The position numbers and the translations under genes are program-made. The notes under the pieces were generated by a model, which was given only the letters and a program-made list of their open reading frames with translations, ran no database searches and was not told the origin of the DNA. A DNA stretch of 64,000 nucleotides from Mariprofundus sp. UBA1536 (GTDB lineage Bacteria > Pseudomonadota > Zetaproteobacteria > Mariprofundales > Mariprofundaceae), in assembly GCA_002323245.1 (NCBI GenBank), contig DCPU01000015.1, positions 62,001 to 126,000 of the forward strand, written 5' to 3'. Positions within the stretch are counted from its first letter, which is position 1; each line of letters starts with the position of its first letter. Below are positions 15,008 through 24,018 of the stretch, in pieces.

Positions 15008-16531
15008 ATGAGTACTGAATTATTGGTCAATGTCGCACCCTTTGAAACACGTATTGCTCGCGTGGAAAATGGCTTAGCTGAAGAGATGTATATCGAACGT
15101 ACGCGGGGCAAAGGGCTGCGCGGCAATATGTATTTGGGCAAAGTGCAGCGGGTGATTCCCGGTATTCAGGCTGCATTTGTGGATATCGGCATGGAGAAAT
15201 CGGGATTTTTATATGCTGGTGATATCCCCGGTGCCCGGTTGGGCAATGTTGGCATTGATGCCGATGTGGATGATCATAAAGAACATGATGCTGAACATGA
15301 AATGGGCGATGATCACAACAAACAAAATATTTTACCCATCAGCCAACTTCTTCGCGAAGGCCAAGAGGTGTTGGTGCAAGTCACGCGCGAGCCGATTTCA
15401 TCCAAAGGGCCAAGGCTCACAGGGTTGGTCAGCTTGGCAGGTCGTTATTTGGTGTTTTTACCTGACCTCGACCATATTGGCATCGCACGTCGTTTAGAAG
15501 ATGAATCAGAGCGTGAGCGTTTGTTATCGATTGCGACAGCCATTAAATCACCCAAGGGTGGTTTGATTATTCGCACCGTCGCTGAAGGGCATAGCAAGGA
15601 TGAATTGGAGCAGGATTTATTGTTTTTGATTCGCTTGTGGGAAGATATTGCCAAGCGCAAAAAGAGTACGCCGCCAGCATCCATGATTCACACTGAGTTG
15701 AATCTTTATTTAAGGGTGATGCGTGACTTTGTGGATGATGAAGTGGAGAAAATCCATATCGATTCCAAAGAAGCCTACAATAGCATGAAAAAGTTCTCCA
15801 AACGCTTTATGCCTGAAGTGAGTAAACGTTTGTTTTATTATCCTGGTGATAGGCCGATTTTTGATGTGTATGGCGTGGAAGAAGAGGTGGTCCGCGCGCT
15901 GAAACGCCAAGTTCCGCTCAAGTCGGGTGGTTCAATTGTGATTGACCAAGCCGAAGCTTTGATTGCCATTGATGTAAACTCTGGCTCTTTTGTAGGTTCA
16001 CGTAATTTGGAAGAAACCAGCTTTAAAACCAATTTGGAAGCTGTGCACGAAATTGTGCATCAACTTCGTTTACGCAATTTGGGCGGCATCATTGTGATTG
16101 ATTTCATTGACATGCAAATTGAAGAAAACCAAAACAAAGTCTTTGAAGTGTTGTGTGAAGCGCTTAATCGCGACAAAACAAAAACGAATGTGTTGCCATT
16201 TACATCATTAGGTTTGGTGCAACTCACCCGTAAACGTACTCGCGAATCACTGGGCAGAATGCTGCAAACTGGTTGTGAGCGCTGCGCCAGTACAGGCCAT
16301 CACAAAAGCATGCAAACCATTTGTTATCAACTTTTTCGCGAAATTGTGGCAGAAGCCAGAGCTTATCCCAGCGAAAAACTATTGGTGATTGCCCATCCCA
16401 ATTTGATTGATTTGATGCTGGGCGAAGAAAACGAAATGGTGGTGTTGTTGGAAGGTTTCTTGGGTAAAGAAATCAGCTTCAAGCAAGATGTGAAACTCGC
16501 GGCTGATCGTTATGAGTTGGTATTGTTATAA
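15008..16531 (+). CDS. rng: Ribonuclease G
   Basis: Endoribonuclease of the RNase E/G family that matures the 16S rRNA 5' end and trims mRNAs. The 507-residue protein has an S1 domain starting MYLGKVQRVIPGIQAAFVD (about 38-125), the catalytic DNase-I-like domain with the metal-binding Asp in IAIDVNSGSF (about 321) and VIDFIDM, and the zinc-link pair C423-E-R-C426. It ends soon after the small domain, as RNase G does; there is no RNase E degradosome scaffold. Within the S1 domain a His/Asp-rich loop (about residues 84-107) is longer than in E. coli Rng. Confidence 0.94.
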   Translation: MSTELLVNVAPFETRIARVENGLAEEMYIERTRGKGLRGNMYLGKVQRVIPGIQAAFVDIGMEKSGFLYAGDIPGARLGNVGIDADVDDHKEHDAEHEMGDDHNKQNILPISQLLREGQEVLVQVTREPISSKGPRLTGLVSLAGRYLVFLPDLDHIGIARRLEDESERERLLSIATAIKSPKGGLIIRTVAEGHSKDELEQDLLFLIRLWEDIAKRKKSTPPASMIHTELNLYLRVMRDFVDDEVEKIHIDSKEAYNSMKKFSKRFMPEVSKRLFYYPGDRPIFDVYGVEEEVVRALKRQVPLKSGGSIVIDQAEALIAIDVNSGSFVGSRNLEETSFKTNLEAVHEIVHQLRLRNLGGIIVIDFIDMQIEENQNKVFEVLCEALNRDKTKTNVLPFTSLGLVQLTRKRTRESLGRMLQTGCERCASTGHHKSMQTICYQLFREIVAEARAYPSEKLLVIAHPNLIDLMLGEENEMVVLLEGFLGKEISFKQDVKLAADRYELVLL

Positions 16532-16545
16532 ACATCAAATCACCT

Positions 16546-17709
16546 TTGCGCATTTATGTGCACACACCATTTTGCATCCACAAATGCCACTATTGCGACT
16601 TTAACTCACATGTATTCAAAGCCCCGCCTTGGCAAAAATATGGTGATGCTTTGGTCAAAGAAATATTAGCCTATGCCAAAGCACCGCAGTTTGCAGGTAG
16701 GTCTGTAAGCAGTATTTTTTTTGGAGGTGGCACGCCATCGCTGGCACCGGCAAGTATGTTTGCCGATGTGTTACAGGCTATTGGTGATTCCTTTGTTCTC
16801 GAAAGCGATGCGGAAGTCAGTATTGAAGCCAATCCAGGTGCCAGCGATGCCTGTCGTTTTGAGGGTTATCGCAGGGCTGGTATCAATCGTATTTCTATAG
16901 GCGTGCAAAGCTTTGATGCAAAGGAGCTTAAATTTCTTGAGCGCATCCATTCGGGTGATGAAGCCATCAAAGCTTTTGCAATGGCCAAAGATGCAGGTTT
17001 CGACAATATCAATTTGGATTTGATGTATGCCTTACCGCACCAATCATTGGCACAATGGTTTACTTCATTGCAGCAGGCTATTGCTTTGCAGCCTCAGCAT
17101 TTGTCTTGTTATCAACTTACAGTTGAGCCCAATACGCAGTTGTTTGTTACCCACAAAAAGAAGCAATTGGCTTTTCCCGATGAAACATTGGCCTTGGAAT
17201 TTTTCTGGCAAACCAGAAAGCAGCTTGCCGAAGCAGGTTTTGCTGCGTATGAGATTTCTAATTTTGCGCAGCTAGGGAAACACTGCCAGCACAATGTCGG
17301 ATATTGGCAGTACGATGATTATATCGGTATTGGCGCAGGCGCAGCTGGCAAATGGGATGACGATCAGCAAGGGGCGGTGCGTTATACCAATATCCGCTCC
17401 CCGCAAACGTATATGAATGCCGTGCATCAAGGTGATAGCGCCATCAATTTCCGCGAAGACTTGGCTTATGCAGAAGCCATGGGTGAAGCCGTTTGGCTTG
17501 GGTTGCGCCAAAGCGAAGGCTTAAATTTGCAGCGTTTTGCCATGCGCTTTGGGCAAGCGGTTGAAATAGTATACCCCGTATTGTTACGCCAATGGTTGGG
17601 GCAGGGGCTGATGGAAACTTATGAGAAAGTTGGTCAATCCTATTTGCGCTTAAGCGATAAAGGCCTCAATATCGCCGATGATATCACTGCATCATTTTTA
17701 CATGCTTAA
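16546..17709 (+). CDS. hemW: Radical SAM haem chaperone HemW
   Basis: HemW binds a [4Fe-4S] cluster and haem and delivers haem to respiratory enzymes; it was formerly called coproporphyrinogen III oxidase-like. The 387-residue protein has C10-x3-C14-x2-C17 followed by DFNSH, which distinguishes HemW from HemN (C-x-C at this point). It also has GGGTPS, SIEANPG, NRISIGVQSFD and the C-terminal HemN_C domain. The TTG start at 16546 places the cysteine motif at the usual distance. It is 15 bases after rng. Confidence 0.9.
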   Translation: MRIYVHTPFCIHKCHYCDFNSHVFKAPPWQKYGDALVKEILAYAKAPQFAGRSVSSIFFGGGTPSLAPASMFADVLQAIGDSFVLESDAEVSIEANPGASDACRFEGYRRAGINRISIGVQSFDAKELKFLERIHSGDEAIKAFAMAKDAGFDNINLDLMYALPHQSLAQWFTSLQQAIALQPQHLSCYQLTVEPNTQLFVTHKKKQLAFPDETLALEFFWQTRKQLAEAGFAAYEISNFAQLGKHCQHNVGYWQYDDYIGIGAGAAGKWDDDQQGAVRYTNIRSPQTYMNAVHQGDSAINFREDLAYAEAMGEAVWLGLRQSEGLNLQRFAMRFGQAVEIVYPVLLRQWLGQGLMETYEKVGQSYLRLSDKGLNIADDITASFLHA

Positions 17710-17788
17710 GCAAGATATGCTTTTTGTCACAGGTAAGGTTTTTGGCTTTTCCTATGATTCGCGTGAATTTATGAAGGATTCGGTTTAA
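17702..17788 (+). CDS. Possible 28-residue peptide between hemW and mscS
   Basis: An ATG overlapping the end of hemW opens a 28-codon frame ending in TAA at 17788, fifteen bases before the mscS start; it contains GKVFGFSYDSREFMKD. There is no ribosome site of its own, so it could only be translated by coupling. I do not recognise it and consider chance more likely than function. Confidence 0.15.
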   Translation: MLKQDMLFVTGKVFGFSYDSREFMKDSV

Positions 17789-17803
17789 ATAAGGAGAGAA
17801 CGA

Positions 17804-18619
17804 ATGGATTATGATTTACAAGCGATGACCAATGACTACCTCATCCCATGGGGTATCAATATAGCCACTGCGATAGCTATATTTTTTGTGGGTAAGTTTG
17901 TTGTTGGTATGCTTATCAAGGTGATTCGTGGTGTACTTGCTAAGACAGGCACCGATGTGATGCTTATCGATTTTATTGCCTCGATTTTGAATGCCGTGCT
18001 TATCTTATTTGTGATTATTGCAGCCTTAGACAGATTGGGCGTGAATACCACTTCGTTTATTGCGGTGATTGGTGCGGCAGGTCTGGCTATTGGTTTATCG
18101 TTGCAGAGCTCGCTGCAAAACTTTGCTTCTGGTTTGATGCTGATTGTGTTTCGTCCGTTTAATGTTGGCGACACCATCGATGCAGGTGGTTTGCTCGGCC
18201 AGGTAGAAAAAATAAGCTTGTTTAGCACCATCATGACCACTGGTGATAACCGCGAAGTGATTATGCCAAACGGTCAAATTTACAGCGGCACCATTACCAA
18301 TAATTCAGCGCGAGATACACGCCGCGTGGATATGGTGTTTGGCATCTCATACGATTCGGACTTGCTCAAAGCCAAACAGATTTTACAAGATATTCTTGCC
18401 GCAGATGAGCGCATTCTTGATGTGCCTGAACCTTTGGTGGCTGTTTCAGCATTGGCAGATAGCAGCGTGAATTTTAATGTGCGCCCTTGGGTGAAAACCA
18501 GTGATTACTGGGCGGTGCTTTATGATGTGAATGAGAAAGTGAAACTCAGTTTTGATGCCAATGATATTGTCATTCCGTTCCCGCAAATGGATATTCATTT
18601 TAATAAAACTGAACTTTAA
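17804..18619 (+). CDS. mscS: Small-conductance mechanosensitive channel (MscS family)
   Basis: Inner-membrane tension-gated channel protecting against hypo-osmotic shock. The 271-residue length is close to E. coli MscS (286). Three transmembrane helices are visible (about 17-38, 60-82, 87-110). The pore helix TM3 is rich in Gly/Ala (VIGAAGLAIGLSLQSSLQNFASG), followed by the beta domain FRPFNVGDTIDAGGLLGQVEKISLFST and the PNGQIYSGTITNNS segment typical of MscS. The start has AAGGAGAG upstream, and a terminator follows the stop. Confidence 0.92.
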   Translation: MDYDLQAMTNDYLIPWGINIATAIAIFFVGKFVVGMLIKVIRGVLAKTGTDVMLIDFIASILNAVLILFVIIAALDRLGVNTTSFIAVIGAAGLAIGLSLQSSLQNFASGLMLIVFRPFNVGDTIDAGGLLGQVEKISLFSTIMTTGDNREVIMPNGQIYSGTITNNSARDTRRVDMVFGISYDSDLLKAKQILQDILAADERILDVPEPLVAVSALADSSVNFNVRPWVKTSDYWAVLYDVNEKVKLSFDANDIVIPFPQMDIHFNKTEL

Positions 18620-18642
18620 AACCTAGTGAGAAACGATATAAA

Positions 18643-18671
18643 AAAGGCTCCCACCAAGTGGAGCCTTTTTT
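18643..18671 (+). terminator. Intrinsic terminator after mscS
   Basis: AAGGCTCC (18644-18651) pairs with GGAGCCTT (18660-18667), followed by T. The stem is identical to that of the terminator at 11056. It can also act for the convergent cytochrome b561 gene, as the opposite strand reads into an A/T-rich run. Confidence 0.88.
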
Positions 18672-18693
18672 GTAGGGCGGTGATTTAAACGTC

Positions 18694-19224
18694 TTAGCCG
18701 CGTTTGCCAAACCACATACGTGAGAAGAGGTTGTCCTTGCGTATAAATTGATGAAATAAAGCCGCACCGATATGGGCGCAAATTAACAAACCTAGTAATG
18801 CGCCCAAAATGCCGTGGGCTATACGCGGCGGTAGGTTGTTGAATGTTTCTGGCAGTGGCGCGCCTGAACCGCCAAAGACGATATCAGGTAAACCCGCCAT
18901 GATGGATGTGGCCATGCCGCTTAGCGCCATCAAAATAACCACAACATAAAAAGCGTAATGGGTGGCAACACCTATTTTGTTTAAGGTGGCATTGCCGGCA
19001 TCGTCAGCGGGTGGTTTGGCCGTAAAAAAGCGCACCACAAGGCGAATTATCATCAAGCTTAAAATAATGATACCAAAGCTCATATGCCCTTTGAGTGCGT
19101 CAATTTTCTCAGGATTGCTGTTGGGTATTTCGGCCATCACTGCGCCGCCCATAATCAAGGCCGTGATAATCATCAAGGCCAAAAGCCAATGTAGGGTTAC
19201 CAATGCGGGGTGGTATCGTTTCAT
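18694..19224 (-). CDS. Cytochrome b561 family protein
   Basis: Di-haem membrane cytochrome of 176 residues (YceJ/CybB type). It opens MKRYHPALVTLHWLLALMII, with a His in the first helix. Four transmembrane helices follow, with further haem-ligand candidates in HMSFGIIILSLMIIRLVVRF, HYAFYVVVILMALSGM and HGILGALLGLLICAHIGAALFHQF. The C-terminus RMWFGKRG is usual for the family. Such proteins act as superoxide:quinone oxidoreductases or quinone-linked electron carriers. The ATG at 19224 follows GGAGGCAAAG. It is convergent with mscS across a shared terminator. Confidence 0.88.
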   Translation of the reverse strand: MKRYHPALVTLHWLLALMIITALIMGGAVMAEIPNSNPEKIDALKGHMSFGIIILSLMIIRLVVRFFTAKPPADDAGNATLNKIGVATHYAFYVVVILMALSGMATSIMAGLPDIVFGGSGAPLPETFNNLPPRIAHGILGALLGLLICAHIGAALFHQFIRKDNLFSRMWFGKRG

Positions 19225-19477
19225 CTTTGCCTCCAATAAACTTCATTTTTTTAGAGGCTGAATGTGCCATAATTCATCAACCTAGTCAGCAGGAATGTAG
19301 AGCGTCACTCTGCCTAAAATGTTAGGTGAATCGGTTTATAGAATTACAAGCCAGTGAAGTGTAGTTACAATGCATAAGCGAAAGGGAGCTTGCTAGGTAT
19401 AGATGAGCGCAGCAGGGTATCGCCGCTTTGGCAACGATGATATGCGTGGGTAAAAAAGGGCTAACAAAGGAAGATGA

Positions 19478-20719
19478 ATGACAAACCAAGTTGATGAGCT
19501 TTTTGCACATACCAGCGCACTCAAGAACGGCGTGCGCGTGGCAACACGCGAAATGCCGACCTTACAAAGCGTGGCTGTGGGTATCTTTATTGATGTGGGC
19601 AGCCGCGATGAAAGCAATCACCAAGCTGGTATTTCTCATGCTTTGGAACATATGGTGTTTAAAGGCACGCAAAGTTTGGATGTGCATCAGTTGGCCGAAG
19701 CTTTGGATGATCTGGGCGGTAATGCCAATGCCTTCACATCACGCGAACGCACTTGTTTTCACACCCATGTTTTACATGAAGATTGGCAGCAAGGTTTGCG
19801 TCTATTATCAGAAATGCTGCTCAATCCAGCTTTGCCTGAAGCAGAATGGCAGTGTGAACGCGAAGTGATTTTTGCGGAAATGAGTATGGTGGAAGATGCT
19901 CCCGATGAGTGGGTGGACGATCAACATATGGGGCAAGTGTATGCCTCGCATCATTTGGGCAAACCTGTGCTCGGCACCAAGCAAGCTTTGAATGGTTTGA
20001 GCAGCCAAGATTTGCGTGATTATTTGAATTTTCATTATCGTGGCGAGCGGGTGTTAATTGCTGCAGCGGGTAATCTCAAACATGATGATTTGTGCGCATT
20101 TGTAGAAACGCTGGGCTGGCAAGATTGTGCGGCGCAACATCGCGAGCCTCGCCAGCAAGCGCTGGTTCATACCGGCAAACACGAAATCAGCCGTAATATG
20201 GAGCAAGCTCAGGTTGTGGCTTCTTGGGCAGGCATTCCGGTCACTTCAAATTTGCGCCCAACGGCCTGGATTGCCAATCAACTCTTTGGCGGAAGCATGA
20301 GTTCAATTTTGTTCCGTGAAATTCGTGAGAAGCGCGGCCTTGCTTATAGCGTGGGCTCGCATTTATCGACTTACACCGATACGGGTTTGTTAAGCGTGAG
20401 TTGTAGTACCATGCCTGATCAGTTGGATGAGTGTTTGAGCGTGCTTAACGACACCATTGCTGATGTGTGTGCGGGGGTGGGCAACGATATGATTCGTCGG
20501 GCGCAGCGCCAGCTTACGGTGCAATTTCGTATGGGTATGGATTCGGTGGAAGGTTCGATGTTATCGCTGGGCGCATTGCTGGATAACGAAGTGTTGTATA
20601 CACCGCTGCAATGGGTGGAGAAGATTCAGCAGGTAGAGCCTGAACAGGTGCAGGCCTTCCTTACGCAACATTTGCAAAACCAAGCTATGTGGACGATTGC
20701 TTCGCCTAGCCATAATTAA
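19478..20719 (+). CDS. M16 family zinc peptidase (processing-peptidase-like)
   Basis: Insulinase/pitrilysin-type metalloprotease of 413 residues with the inverted zinc motif HALEH (about residues 50-54; catalytic Glu between the His) and the downstream Glu of the zinc site in REVIFAEMSMVEDAPDE. The second half contains the FGGSMSSILFREIREKRGLAYSV signature of mitochondrial-processing-peptidase-like bacterial PqqL/YmxG proteins. No signal peptide is visible, so it may be cytoplasmic. AAAGGAAGATG precedes the start. The 253-base spacer to the divergent cytochrome b561 holds no other gene I can see. Confidence 0.9.
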   Translation: MTNQVDELFAHTSALKNGVRVATREMPTLQSVAVGIFIDVGSRDESNHQAGISHALEHMVFKGTQSLDVHQLAEALDDLGGNANAFTSRERTCFHTHVLHEDWQQGLRLLSEMLLNPALPEAEWQCEREVIFAEMSMVEDAPDEWVDDQHMGQVYASHHLGKPVLGTKQALNGLSSQDLRDYLNFHYRGERVLIAAAGNLKHDDLCAFVETLGWQDCAAQHREPRQQALVHTGKHEISRNMEQAQVVASWAGIPVTSNLRPTAWIANQLFGGSMSSILFREIREKRGLAYSVGSHLSTYTDTGLLSVSCSTMPDQLDECLSVLNDTIADVCAGVGNDMIRRAQRQLTVQFRMGMDSVEGSMLSLGALLDNEVLYTPLQWVEKIQQVEPEQVQAFLTQHLQNQAMWTIASPSHN

Positions 20720-20733
20720 TGGGTTGGTGTGTT

Positions 20734-20759
20734 GTTACTTTTGTGCGCACAAAAGTAAC
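20734..20759. repeat. Perfect 26-base palindrome after the M16 peptidase gene
   Basis: GTTACTTTTGTGC followed by its exact reverse complement. It starts 14 bases after the stop and is followed by an A-rich stretch (CAAAAAAACG). As RNA it would make a long hairpin. On the minus strand it is preceded by a T-rich run, but no U tail follows on the plus strand, so it is not a standard terminator for the M16 gene. Similar GTTACTTTTGTG-type palindromes are familiar intergenic repeats in proteobacteria. Confidence 0.6.
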
Positions 20760-20881
20760 GCAAAAAAACGCCCCTTATACTGCTGCGCTTATCTTTTTTC
20801 TGACTGACGTTCCAGTGCAGCTGTAACAAGGTAAGGCGCCACACTCAGCTTCTTGGTGCACTTGGTGGTGCAAAAAAAACG

Positions 20882-22258
20882 TTACGCAGATTCGGCGGCG
20901 ATGTTTTTGGCGATCAGGGCAAATGATGAAGGCTCAACTGGCAAAGGGATGCGCACAATATGGCCGCTTCCGGGTGCCTCTAACATAGGCTCACCGTTTT
21001 TGGCTTTGACCATGGATTGGATGTTAAAAGTTTGATTGCCGTTGGCGCAAATCATTTCTACTGAATCACCCACCGCAAATTTATTTTTCACATCCACTTC
21101 TGCCAAACCAGTACTCTTATCATAACTAAGGATTTCACCGACAAAACGTTGATAATCCCAAGTGGATGAGCCTTGCTCATAGTTTTGATGTGCGGCGGTG
21201 TGGCGGCGTTGCAAGAAACCATCGGTGTAACCACGATTGGCTAGTGCATCAAGTTTGCGCATCAATGTCCAGTCAAACTCGCGGCCTGCCACTGCATCAT
21301 CAATGGCTTGGCGATAAAGTTGGGCGGTACGCGCCACATAATAATGCGATTTGGTGCGCCCTTCGATTTTTAGGGAATCCACGCCAATGTTCACCAAGCG
21401 CTCGACATGTTCCACAGCCCTTAAATCTTTGGAATTCATGATGTAAGTGCCATGCTCATCTTCGAAGATAGGGATATGCTCGCCGGGGCGGCCTTCTTCT
21501 TCGAGTAAATACACTTCGTCAGCCAAGGGGTGACGGGGTAAATCGCCGCAGCTGGATGGGGTGGGGGTGAAGGGTTGAGGGTTCATCATATCATTCAAAT
21601 CAGCCATTTTAATCACATCACCGCTGACATCTTCTTTGCCTTCTTGCATACCATATTTCCAGCGGCATGCATTGGTGCAGCTGCCCTGGTTGGCATCACG
21701 GTGATTAAAGTATCCTGATAACAAACAACGACCCGAATAGGCCATGCATAGCGCGCCGTGAACAAACACTTCCAATTCCATATCTGGGCATTCTTGGCGA
21801 ATTTCTTCAATTTCATCGAGGCCCAGCTCACGAGAAAGAATCACGCGGCTAACGCCCACAGACTTCCAGAATTTCACAGCAGCATGGTTCATGGTGTTGG
21901 CTTGCACCGACAAATGAATAGGCATCTCCGGCCACTTCTCGCGAACCATGGAAATCAAACCAGGGTCAGCCATAATCAAAGCATCGGGTTTCATATCTAT
22001 AATGGGTTCCATGTGTTCTAAATAACGTTTGAGCTTGTTGTTGTGCGGAAGCAAATTGCTGGCCACAAAAAACTTCTTACCCAAGCCGTGCGCTTCATTG
22101 ATACCGGTCTGTAAATTTTCAAGCTGAAAATCATTGTTGCGCACGCGCAAAGAGTAGCGCGGCTGGCCTGCATACACGGCATCAGCGCCATAAGCAAAGG
22201 CATAACGCATATTTTTGATGGTGCCAGCTGGTGATAAAAGCTCAATTTGTTTGTTCAT
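20882..22258 (-). CDS. trhP: U32 family protein, TrhP/YegQ-like tRNA hydroxylation protein
   Basis: Member of the peptidase-U32 family, now known to be tRNA-modifying rather than proteolytic. TrhP contributes to 5-hydroxyuridine at the wobble position U34. The 458-residue length matches YegQ. It begins IELLSPAGTIKNMRYAFAYGADAVYAG and has the family signature EVFVHGALCMAYSGRCLLSGYFNHRDAN with CTNACRW, supplying the four cysteines that bind an iron-sulfur cluster. RLVNIGVDSLKIEGRTKSHYYV and a C-terminal beta domain follow. An inverted-repeat element lies just upstream. Confidence 0.85.
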   Translation of the reverse strand: MNKQIELLSPAGTIKNMRYAFAYGADAVYAGQPRYSLRVRNNDFQLENLQTGINEAHGLGKKFFVASNLLPHNNKLKRYLEHMEPIIDMKPDALIMADPGLISMVREKWPEMPIHLSVQANTMNHAAVKFWKSVGVSRVILSRELGLDEIEEIRQECPDMELEVFVHGALCMAYSGRCLLSGYFNHRDANQGSCTNACRWKYGMQEGKEDVSGDVIKMADLNDMMNPQPFTPTPSSCGDLPRHPLADEVYLLEEEGRPGEHIPIFEDEHGTYIMNSKDLRAVEHVERLVNIGVDSLKIEGRTKSHYYVARTAQLYRQAIDDAVAGREFDWTLMRKLDALANRGYTDGFLQRRHTAAHQNYEQGSSTWDYQRFVGEILSYDKSTGLAEVDVKNKFAVGDSVEMICANGNQTFNIQSMVKAKNGEPMLEAPGSGHIVRIPLPVEPSSFALIAKNIAAESA

Positions 22259-22278
22259 AGGGTTCCTTACTGTTTTTT

Positions 22279-22412
22279 ACCGCGAAGTACGCGAAGTTAC
22301 GCAAAGACTTTTTGAAATCAAAATCGTCAGCGGCGTATCCAAAATAATAAATCAAGTTTTGGCCTGCCATATTGCCATCCTTTACTTCGCGAAACTTCGC
22401 GTCCTTTGCGGT
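22279..22412. repeat. 134-base inverted-repeat element (MITE-like)
   Basis: The left arm starts ACCGCGAAGTACGCGAAGTT and the right arm is its imperfect complement ending CTTTGCGGT (22404-22412). About 70 bases of non-repetitive sequence separate the arms. Nested CGCGAAGT units recur within each arm. It fills the spacer between two minus-strand genes and carries no open frame. Related shorter copies are at 7752-7817 and 9158-9218. Confidence 0.7.
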
Positions 22413-22421
22413 TTTAATGCA

Positions 22422-23657
22422 TTAATTTTCCAAATGGGCGATGCGCACGGGCGCAGGTGGATGTGAATGATGCCATGCCGAATACAATGGGTCAGGCGTA
22501 AGCGTAGAGGCATTGTCATCATACATTTTCACCAAGGCGCTGATGAGGTCAGTTGCTTCAGCTTGCTCTTTGGCATAATCATCAGCTTCAAATTCGTGTT
22601 TGCGCGAATGCATATTCATGATGGGGCTAAGCACAAAGCTAAAGGCTGGCATCACCAACATAAATAAAATCAATAAGGTGTGGTTTGAAGCTTGGTTGAT
22701 ACCAAGGCTTGCATAAAACCAATCTTGCTGCGCCAGCCAACCGAGGGTTGCAAAGCCGATGAAGAAGATGCTAAACATCGAGACCATGCGTTTTTTGATA
22801 TGATTGCGCTTGAAATGCCCCAGTTCGTGGGCAAGTACGGCCAAGGTTTCGTTGGTGGTAAGTTGCTCAAGCAGGGTGTCGTAAAACACGATGCGCTTGC
22901 TTTTGCCAAAGCCAGTGAAGTAAGCATTGCCATGGCTTGAGCGTTTACTGCCATCCATTTGGTAAAGGCCATTACTTTCAAAACCGCATTTGCTTAATAA
23001 GCCTTCAATCGCGGCTTTGAGTTCCAAATCTTTCATGGGCTCAAATTTATTAAAAAGTGGTGCGATAAAAGTGGGGAAGGCCCACATCATCAGAATAGAG
23101 AAACTTACCCAAACTACCCACGCCCATAACCACCATAAATGACCCGCTGAGGCCATCAGCCATAAAATCAAAGCAATAAGCGGTGTAGCGATAACCAGCA
23201 TCAAAAGGGTTTGTTTGAATGCGTCGGAGATGAACAGTTTTGCGGTCATCTTATTAAAACCAAAGCGTTGTTCGACCACAAAAGTGCCATACAAAGCAAA
23301 GGGTAAATCAAGCAAGCTGCCAATGAGGGTGAAGACGAGGATAAACAATACACCCGTGGTGAGTTCACTAAAAGCAAAGCTGCGCAGGCTTTGATCCAGC
23401 CAATCCAAGCCGCCGCCAAGCGTCCAAAACAAAATCAACACCAGTGCATACAGCGAGGCAATCGTGCCTACTTGCATTTTGGCTAGTGTGTAATCTGCTG
23501 CCTTTTGATGCGAAGCTAAGGTGATGTTTTCGGCAAAGCGGGCGGGGACTGCATGGCGATTGCTTTTCACCGAAGCCCGTTGTCTTGCATCCAAATAAAA
23601 ACCAATGCTGGTGCCAATGGCGAGTGCGCCAAGAAAAATCCAAGTAAATGTCATCAT
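22422..23657 (-). CDS. M48 family zinc metallopeptidase (Ste24/CAAX-protease type)
   Basis: Membrane metalloprotease of 411 residues. Several transmembrane helices flank the zinc motif HELGH (in AVLAHELGHFKRNH), and the third ligand lies in HEFEADDYAKEQA. The N-terminal LDLPFALYGTFVVEQRFGFNKMT and KSKRIVFYDTLLEQL match the Ste24-like subgroup (Peptidase_M48_N plus M48) rather than HtpX, which is about 290 residues. Bacteria lack CAAX prenylation; the likely role is membrane-protein quality control, which is inference. Confidence 0.88.
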   Translation of the reverse strand: MMTFTWIFLGALAIGTSIGFYLDARQRASVKSNRHAVPARFAENITLASHQKAADYTLAKMQVGTIASLYALVLILFWTLGGGLDWLDQSLRSFAFSELTTGVLFILVFTLIGSLLDLPFALYGTFVVEQRFGFNKMTAKLFISDAFKQTLLMLVIATPLIALILWLMASAGHLWWLWAWVVWVSFSILMMWAFPTFIAPLFNKFEPMKDLELKAAIEGLLSKCGFESNGLYQMDGSKRSSHGNAYFTGFGKSKRIVFYDTLLEQLTTNETLAVLAHELGHFKRNHIKKRMVSMFSIFFIGFATLGWLAQQDWFYASLGINQASNHTLLILFMLVMPAFSFVLSPIMNMHSRKHEFEADDYAKEQAEATDLISALVKMYDDNASTLTPDPLYSAWHHSHPPAPVRIAHLEN

Positions 23658-24018
23658 GGCGGCATGATAACTTCAGCTCCCGCTTTGTCATCCTAACCAG
23701 TCAGCTTGTGCCAGTAACATATAATCTGTCCGCATCAGTATCACATCAATTGACCAAATCGTGATTGCCTATGCTGTCATCAGAGATGTGACGAACAGAA
23801 ATGTTACATGATATAAGGATGATGCGGTTTCATGCAGCAATGCACTGATATTTACAGCCCGCGTTATCATGTATGGAACGTGAAGCATTTCTATACCAAT
23901 GAAATGATGTCCATGGAACTTTTGAAGGTTTTATTTGTTTCAGCATCGACCGATAGTCTTGGAATATGTCCTGCGAAATACGCGATTGAGCGCTCTTGGA
24001 GACACAAGCTTTTGCCCA
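23658..24018. other. Spacer without a convincing gene
   Basis: These 361 bases separate two minus-strand genes. A plus-strand frame of 66 codons (23832-24032) has AAGGATG upstream of its ATG, but runs into the histidine-kinase gene on the other strand and resembles nothing I know. A TTGACC (23750-23755) lacks a good -10 partner. I see no hairpin with a T run. Confidence 0.4.
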
